This document shows, in pieces, positions 31,586 to 35,568 of a DNA stretch of 35,568 nucleotides. The stretch comes from Caballeronia glebae (lineage in GTDB: Bacteria; Pseudomonadota; Gammaproteobacteria; Burkholderiales; Burkholderiaceae): assembly GCF_001545035.1 (NCBI RefSeq), contig NZ_FCOJ02000070.1, positions 1 to 35,568 on the forward strand. The letters are read 5' to 3'. Made by a program: the position numbers and the translations under genes. Every line of letters begins with the position of its first letter. The first letter of the stretch is position 1. The notes beneath the pieces are model-generated. The model did not search any database and was not told where the DNA came from. It worked only from the letters and a program-made list of their open reading frames with translations.

Positions 31586-32101
31586 TCAGCCCGCGCGCAC
31601 TTCCGACTTGAAGTCGAATGCGCCGTCTGCGCGGCGCGCGAGCACGAGATTCTGGTTCGCGGGCACGTCGAGCGTCGCGCCGGTGAAACGCGCGCCGATC
31701 GGCATTTCGCGCCCGCCGCGATCGGCGAGCACCGCGAGATCGATCGACGCCGGGCGGCCGTAGTCGTACAGCTCGTTGATGGCCGCGCGCACGGTGCGTC
31801 CCGTGGAGAGCACGTCGTCGATCAGGATGATGCGACGGCCGTTCACATCGAAGGGTAGCGAGGTCGGGCTCGCCTGGCTGTGCAGGCCTTTTTTCGCGTA
31901 GTCGTCGCGATGCAGCGCCACGTTCACCACGCCGAAGCGCGGCGCGTTCAGATCCTTCGCGAGCCGCTCGGCGAGCCACACGCCGCCGCTGTAGATACCC
32001 GCGAGCACGGCGCCGTCGGGCGCGGCGAGCGATTGTCCATAGGCGGCGCGAATCTGGTCGACGAGCGCGCGATACAGCGCCTCGGCGTCAATGGAACTCA
32101 T
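31586..32101 (-). CDS. pyrR: PyrR-type phosphoribosyltransferase
   Basis: The protein of 171 residues has the PRPP-binding loop IILIDDVLSTGRTVRAA (91-107), an N-terminal substrate region AGIYSGGVWLAERLA, and FGVVNVALHRDDYAKKG. This matches PyrR, known as a uracil phosphoribosyltransferase and RNA-binding attenuation protein in other bacteria. I find no obvious PyrR-binding attenuator in the 43-base gap before pyrB, so its regulatory role here is open. ATG at 32101 overlaps the end of ruvX by 14 bases. The frame continues upstream within ruvX but that part is antisense to nothing useful. Confidence 0.92.
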   Translation of the reverse strand: MSSIDAEALYRALVDQIRAAYGQSLAAPDGAVLAGIYSGGVWLAERLAKDLNAPRFGVVNVALHRDDYAKKGLHSQASPTSLPFDVNGRRIILIDDVLSTGRTVRAAINELYDYGRPASIDLAVLADRGGREMPIGARFTGATLDVPANQNLVLARRADGAFDFKSEVRAG

Positions 32102-32534
32102 GATCGTCGGCAAGTCCGTCGAGATACTGTTGAAGAATGACGCGCGCGGCTTCGGCGTCGATTTCGTCGAAGCGGCCGCGCGCATTGGTGCGCACGCCGC
32201 GCTCGCGCAACTCGGCTTTGGCGTCGACCGACGAGTAGCGTTCGTCCACCCATTGCACCGGCACATTGAAACGCCCGTTCAGCTGATTGCCGAAGCGCTT
32301 CGCGAGGGCTGTCATTTCATGCGGCGTGCCGTCGGGATGCATCGGCATGCCGACGACGACGGTGTCGGGTTTCCATTCGTCGAGCAGCTTGCCCACTTCG
32401 ACGAAGCGATATTCGCGATTGCGGTTGTCCAGCGTGACAAGTGCGCGGGCGTTGCGGGTGAGCGTATTGCCAACGGCGACACCAATGCGTTTCTCGCCGT
32501 AATCGAATGCCAGCAGCGTGGCTTCGCGGCTCAT
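32088..32534 (-). CDS. ruvX: Putative pre-16S rRNA nuclease YqgF/RuvX
   Basis: The protein of 148 residues is an RNase H-fold enzyme that finishes the 5' end of 16S rRNA. Motif one is FDYGEKRIGVAVG with Asp11, motif two VVVGMPMHPDG, then VDERYSS (96-102) and the final DEIDAEAARVILQQYL. All expected acidic residues are present. Its ATG overlaps the TGA of yqgE as ATGA, so the two are coupled, as in many proteobacteria. Confidence 0.95.
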   Translation of the reverse strand: MSREATLLAFDYGEKRIGVAVGNTLTRNARALVTLDNRNREYRFVEVGKLLDEWKPDTVVVGMPMHPDGTPHEMTALAKRFGNQLNGRFNVPVQWVDERYSSVDAKAELRERGVRTNARGRFDEIDAEAARVILQQYLDGLADDHEFH

Positions 32535-33109
32535 GCGTGCCCTGCTTCGCCGGACAACATCGAGCGCGACACGCCGAGCAGCGAGAGCGCCGCTTCGAGG
32601 CGGTCTTCGGCGGGCACGTCGAAGATAATGCGCGGATCGGCTTCGACGTTTAGCCAGCCGTTCTTCGAGAGTTCCTCTTCGAGCTGGCCCGCGCCCCAGC
32701 CGGCATGACCGAGCGTGAGCAGGAAGCGCTCCGGGCCCTTGCCGCTCGCGACCGCTTCGAGCACGTCCTTCGACGTGGTCATGGCGAGTCCGCCCGGCAC
32801 GCTCATCGACGAACTATAGGGTTCGCCCTCGCCCGCTTCGTGCAGCACGAAGCCGCGCTCGGTCTGCACCGGACCGCCGAAATACACGGGCAAATGGACG
32901 AGCGGCTCGATTTCGAGCTTGAGATCGATGCGGTTGAAGAGCGACTGGAGATCGATGTCGGTCGGCCGGTTGATGACGAGACCGAGCGCGCCCTTTTCGG
33001 TGTGATCGCAAAGGTAGACCACCGTTCCTGAAAACGTCGGATCGGCCATGTTGGGCATGGCGATCAGGAACTGATTCGTCAAATTGATGCGATCGGAAGT
33101 CTTGGACAT
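32531..33109 (-). CDS. yqgE: YqgE/AlgH family protein (DUF179)
   Basis: The protein of 192 residues matches the UPF0301 family: LTNQFLIAMPNMADPTFSGTVVYLCDHTEKGALGLVINRPT, then VYFGGPVQTERGFVLHE and LTLGHAGWGAGQLEEEL near the end. The family's molecular function is not established. It is the first gene of the minus-strand run toward plsC and is divergent from phrB with 30 bases between start codons. A small palindrome AATTC-A-GAATT (33110-33120) sits right before its start. Confidence 0.95.
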   Translation of the reverse strand: MSKTSDRINLTNQFLIAMPNMADPTFSGTVVYLCDHTEKGALGLVINRPTDIDLQSLFNRIDLKLEIEPLVHLPVYFGGPVQTERGFVLHEAGEGEPYSSSMSVPGGLAMTTSKDVLEAVASGKGPERFLLTLGHAGWGAGQLEEELSKNGWLNVEADPRIIFDVPAEDRLEAALSLLGVSRSMLSGEAGHA

Positions 33110-33120
33110 AATTCAGAATT
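33110..33120. repeat. 11-bp palindrome between divergent yqgE and phrB
   Basis: AATTCAGAATT reads as two 5-base arms around one A, directly upstream of the yqgE ATG. With only 30 bases between the two starts, any control site here would affect both genes. No promoter boxes can be assigned. Confidence 0.35.
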
Positions 33121-33139
33121 TTAACAAAGGCGCTGCGAG

Positions 33140-34651
33140 ATGGCCGAGTTTGATGTGGGTCTGGTCTGGTTTCGGCGCGATCTGCGCGTGGCAGATAATG
33201 CTGCACTCTATCACGCGCTTACAAGGTGCCGTCGCGTGCTGTGCGCCTTCGTTTTCGATCGCGATATTCTCGCGCCGCTCGATAAAAAGGACCGGCGCGT
33301 GCCGTTCATCCACGCGAGCGTCGTGGAGCTGGATCGCACGCTGCGCGAGGCCGGCGGCGCGCTGATCGTGCGGCACGGGCATCCCGTGCACGATATTGCT
33401 TCGCTCGCACGCGAATGCGGCGTGAGCGCCGTGTTCGCCAATCGCGATTACGAGCCGAGCGCGAAGGCACGCGACGAGGCCGTCGCGCAAAAGCTCGCGA
33501 GTCAAAACATCGTGTTCTTCACGTTCAAGGATCAGGCCGTTTTCGATCATGACGATGTGATGACGGGCGCAGGCACGCCCTACACCGTCTTCACGCCCTA
33601 CAAACGCAAATGGCTCGCGACGCTCACGCCCGATGCCCTGAAGCCGTTTGCATCCGAAGATCATCTGAGCGCGCTCGCGAAGCCGCCGTCGCACGCGCAG
33701 CATGCGGTTCCGTCGCTCGCCGCCCTCGGCTTTCCCGATACGCACGGCCCCGCCTTTCCCGCAGGCACGAGCGGCGCATACGAACTCTTCGACGATTTCC
33801 GCGACCGCATGACCGATTACGGCCGCACGCGCGATTTCCCCGCGCTGAAGGGCCCGAGCTATCTCGGGGTTCATCTTCGACACGGCACGATGTCGATCCG
33901 CGCGCTCGTCCGCGGCGCCCACGATGCGCAGCGTCACGGCGACCAAGGCGCGCAAACATGGCTCGGCGAGCTGATCTGGCGGGAGTTTTATTTCTCCGTG
34001 CTGCACCATTTTCCGCACGTCGGCGTGGCTGGAGATCATCGCGCGTTCAAGCCGGAATACGACCGCATTCGCTGGGAAACGGGCGATGCCGCCGACGCGA
34101 ATTTCGCCGCGTGGCGCGCGGGCCAGACCGGTTATCCGCTCGTCGATGCGGCGATGCGGCAGATCAACGCGTCGGGGTATATGCACAATCGGCTGCGCAT
34201 GGTCGTCGCGAGTTTTCTGACGAAGGACCTCGGCATCGACTGGCGACGCGGCGAGGCCTACTTCGAAGCGCTTCTGAACGACTTCGAACTCTCGAACAAC
34301 AACGGCGGGTGGCAATGGGCCGCGTCGAGCGGTTGCGACGCGCAACCGTACTTCCGCATCTTCAATCCGGTCACGCAGTCGCGGAAATTCGATTCGGCCG
34401 GTAAGTTCATCCGTCATTACGTGCCGGAGATCGCGGCGCTATCCGATCGCGATATCCACGCGCCGTGGCTCGCGAAACCGGACGCGCTCCGGACGGCGAT
34501 GATCTCGCTCGGCGTAGAATATCCGCCGCCGATTGTCGATCACGAAGCCGCGAGAAAAAGCACGCTCATGCGTTATGACGTCGTGCGCGGGCCGAGCGCG
34601 AAAAAGCGTCCGCCCGACGACCCGGACCGCGAAGACGGCAGCGAAGACTAA
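33140..34651 (+). CDS. phrB: Deoxyribodipyrimidine photolyase
   Basis: The protein of 503 residues repairs cyclobutane pyrimidine dimers with light, using FAD and an antenna pigment. The N-terminal antenna domain starts VGLVWFRRDLRVADNAAL. The FAD domain has GPSYLGVHLRHGTMSIR, WLGELIWREFYFSVL, GYPLVDAAMRQINASGYMHNRLRMVVASFLTKDL and the class I ending NNGGWQWAASSGCDAQPYFRIFNP. The GDAADANFAAWRAGQTGYP loop is complete. AAAGG lies 9 bases before ATG 33140. The 3' end overlaps the next, convergent gene by 4 bases. Confidence 0.96.
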   Translation: MAEFDVGLVWFRRDLRVADNAALYHALTRCRRVLCAFVFDRDILAPLDKKDRRVPFIHASVVELDRTLREAGGALIVRHGHPVHDIASLARECGVSAVFANRDYEPSAKARDEAVAQKLASQNIVFFTFKDQAVFDHDDVMTGAGTPYTVFTPYKRKWLATLTPDALKPFASEDHLSALAKPPSHAQHAVPSLAALGFPDTHGPAFPAGTSGAYELFDDFRDRMTDYGRTRDFPALKGPSYLGVHLRHGTMSIRALVRGAHDAQRHGDQGAQTWLGELIWREFYFSVLHHFPHVGVAGDHRAFKPEYDRIRWETGDAADANFAAWRAGQTGYPLVDAAMRQINASGYMHNRLRMVVASFLTKDLGIDWRRGEAYFEALLNDFELSNNNGGWQWAASSGCDAQPYFRIFNPVTQSRKFDSAGKFIRHYVPEIAALSDRDIHAPWLAKPDALRTAMISLGVEYPPPIVDHEAARKSTLMRYDVVRGPSAKKRPPDDPDREDGSED

Positions 34652-35568
34652 CGCGTGAACTGCGCGGGCTTCTCGATCATCGCGGTCAGCGCGACGATCG
34701 ACCCTCGGCCCTCCGAAGGCGCGATGCCGGCCGCCGCCTGATGAAGCATCGAACGCAGCATTTGCGCGGCGCGCTCGGGCACGGTCGCGTCGATGCCGCG
34801 GGTTGCACCTTCGGCGCCGTCGGCGTGTGTTTCACCGTGATGCGCGACGCGCCGCCACGCGAGACCGAGCGTATCCGCCAGCAGCGCGACATGCCCGAGG
34901 CCCAGCGCGCAAGCCGCCGCGCCCAGCCGATGCGATGCGTTTGCCGCGGACAGCGCCGCCGCTTCGTCGACCATGCCGGTTTCGTTCGCCTGCGTGCCGC
35001 GCTCGACCAACGCGTCGATCGACGTTTCCGCGCTCTGCAGGAAGTCCTCGTAAGCGGCCGCGTTCACGCGCAGCACGCCGAGATCGCGCGTCGCGGCATC
35101 GCGCGAGGCTTCCTCGCCCGCCTGCGCCGCGCCTTCTTCCCAAGCGGCTTCAGACTCGGGCGTCGCGGCGACGTGCCACGCAACCGTCAGGCCGTAATCG
35201 CGCAGCACGTCGACGTGATCGGTGTCTTCCGGCATCGCGCCATACAACGCGAAATCGCGCCACAGGAGCGCGAGCGTCGCGCGCACGAGCGAGCGCGGCG
35301 CGTACGACAGCGCGTGCGCCTGATCCGCCAGCACGAGGTTGAAGCGCGCGTACAGGCGCTTGGCATCGGCGATGTAGTCCAGCGCGCCGCCGTTGCGTTG
35401 CGCGCGCTCACGCAGCGAGCGGACCGTCGACGACGCCAGCCGCCAGAAATCGTAGGGATCGGGACCGCGCAGTTCGTCGAGACAGGCATCGAGGCGCGCG
35501 AAGGTGTCGGCGGCCTCTTCGACCGGTCCGCGCAGGAGTTTCAGCAGCATTTCCTCGTAGCGCGCCCG
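34648..35568 (-). CDS. Unrecognised Ala-rich helical protein, C-terminal part (start outside window)
   Basis: The minus frame is open to the right edge, reading RARYEEMLLKLLRG before the first internal Met, so the N-terminus lies beyond 35568. At least 306 residues are seen. It is Ala- and Glu-rich and mostly helical, without membrane spans. The stretch DFWRLASSTVRSLRER...AKRLYARFNLVLADQAHALSYAPRSLVRATLALLWRDFALYG faintly recalls the helical N-terminal repeats of ChpA/PilL-type chemotaxis kinases and FimL, but no kinase follows before the stop at 34648. I would call it hypothetical. Confidence 0.7.
   Translation of the reverse strand, partial: RARYEEMLLKLLRGPVEEAADTFARLDACLDELRGPDPYDFWRLASSTVRSLRERAQRNGGALDYIADAKRLYARFNLVLADQAHALSYAPRSLVRATLALLWRDFALYGAMPEDTDHVDVLRDYGLTVAWHVAATPESEAAWEEGAAQAGEEASRDAATRDLGVLRVNAAAYEDFLQSAETSIDALVERGTQANETGMVDEAAALSAANASHRLGAAACALGLGHVALLADTLGLAWRRVAHHGETHADGAEGATRGIDATVPERAAQMLRSMLHQAAAGIAPSEGRGSIVALTAMIEKPAQFTR

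Noticed and set aside
33113..34417. Long minus-strand open frame opposite phrB
   Set aside because: Composition is that of an antisense frame, and phrB is a complete, well-conserved gene there.

Overview
The window is high-GC chromosomal DNA from a beta-proteobacterium of the Burkholderiaceae (Burkholderia, Paraburkholderia or Caballeronia type). This rests on the codon usage and on the housekeeping order apaH / plsC / inactive pyrC homologue / pyrB / pyrR / ruvX / yqgE / phrB on the right. It is mainly an ABC-transporter-dependent surface polysaccharide (probably LPS O-antigen) locus, with a degenerate left border and a conserved housekeeping right border.

Left border, 1-8100 (variable): the 3' end of a short-chain dehydrogenase is followed by about 1.7 kb of decayed DNA. 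That stretch holds remnants of a sugar epimerase and a GtrA protein, a perfect 13-bp hairpin and a 9-bp tandem repeat. Next come an A/T-richer acyltransferase 3, a small ORF resembling a phage tail-fibre assembly protein, a GT-B glycosyltransferase, an inactivated IS3-family (IS407-type) element with a visible TGTC target duplication, and a GT2-methyltransferase fusion.

Core locus, 8805-27274 (mostly minus strand, read from right to left): rfbB-rfbA-rfbC-rfbD make dTDP-L-rhamnose. They are followed by a rhamnosyltransferase-like GT2, wzm and wzt, and a 1162-residue protein with two GT-B domains. Further on are a DUF2142 membrane protein, a methyltransferase/coiled-coil/GT-B fusion, a GT4-GT2 fusion and a multi-membrane-span protein. 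A gtrB-gtrA pair (16441-17827) lies on the opposite strand inside this run. Polymer would be assembled on a lipid carrier in the cytoplasm by the fused transferases and exported by Wzm/Wzt. The gtrBA pair, with a polytopic partner, could decorate it on the periplasmic side. Wzt is short and has no C-terminal glycan-binding domain.

Right border, 27608-35568: apaH on the plus strand converges on plsC. The minus-strand run yqgE-ruvX-pyrR-pyrB-pyrC'-plsC is tightly packed with overlapping starts and stops. phrB is divergent from yqgE and converges on an unrecognised ORF that leaves the window.

I see no tRNA, rRNA or CRISPR array. The most unusual content is the set of large multidomain glycosyltransferase/methyltransferase proteins with coiled coils and a shared STSWR-x-T-x-PLR motif, and the gtrBA/DUF2142 island.
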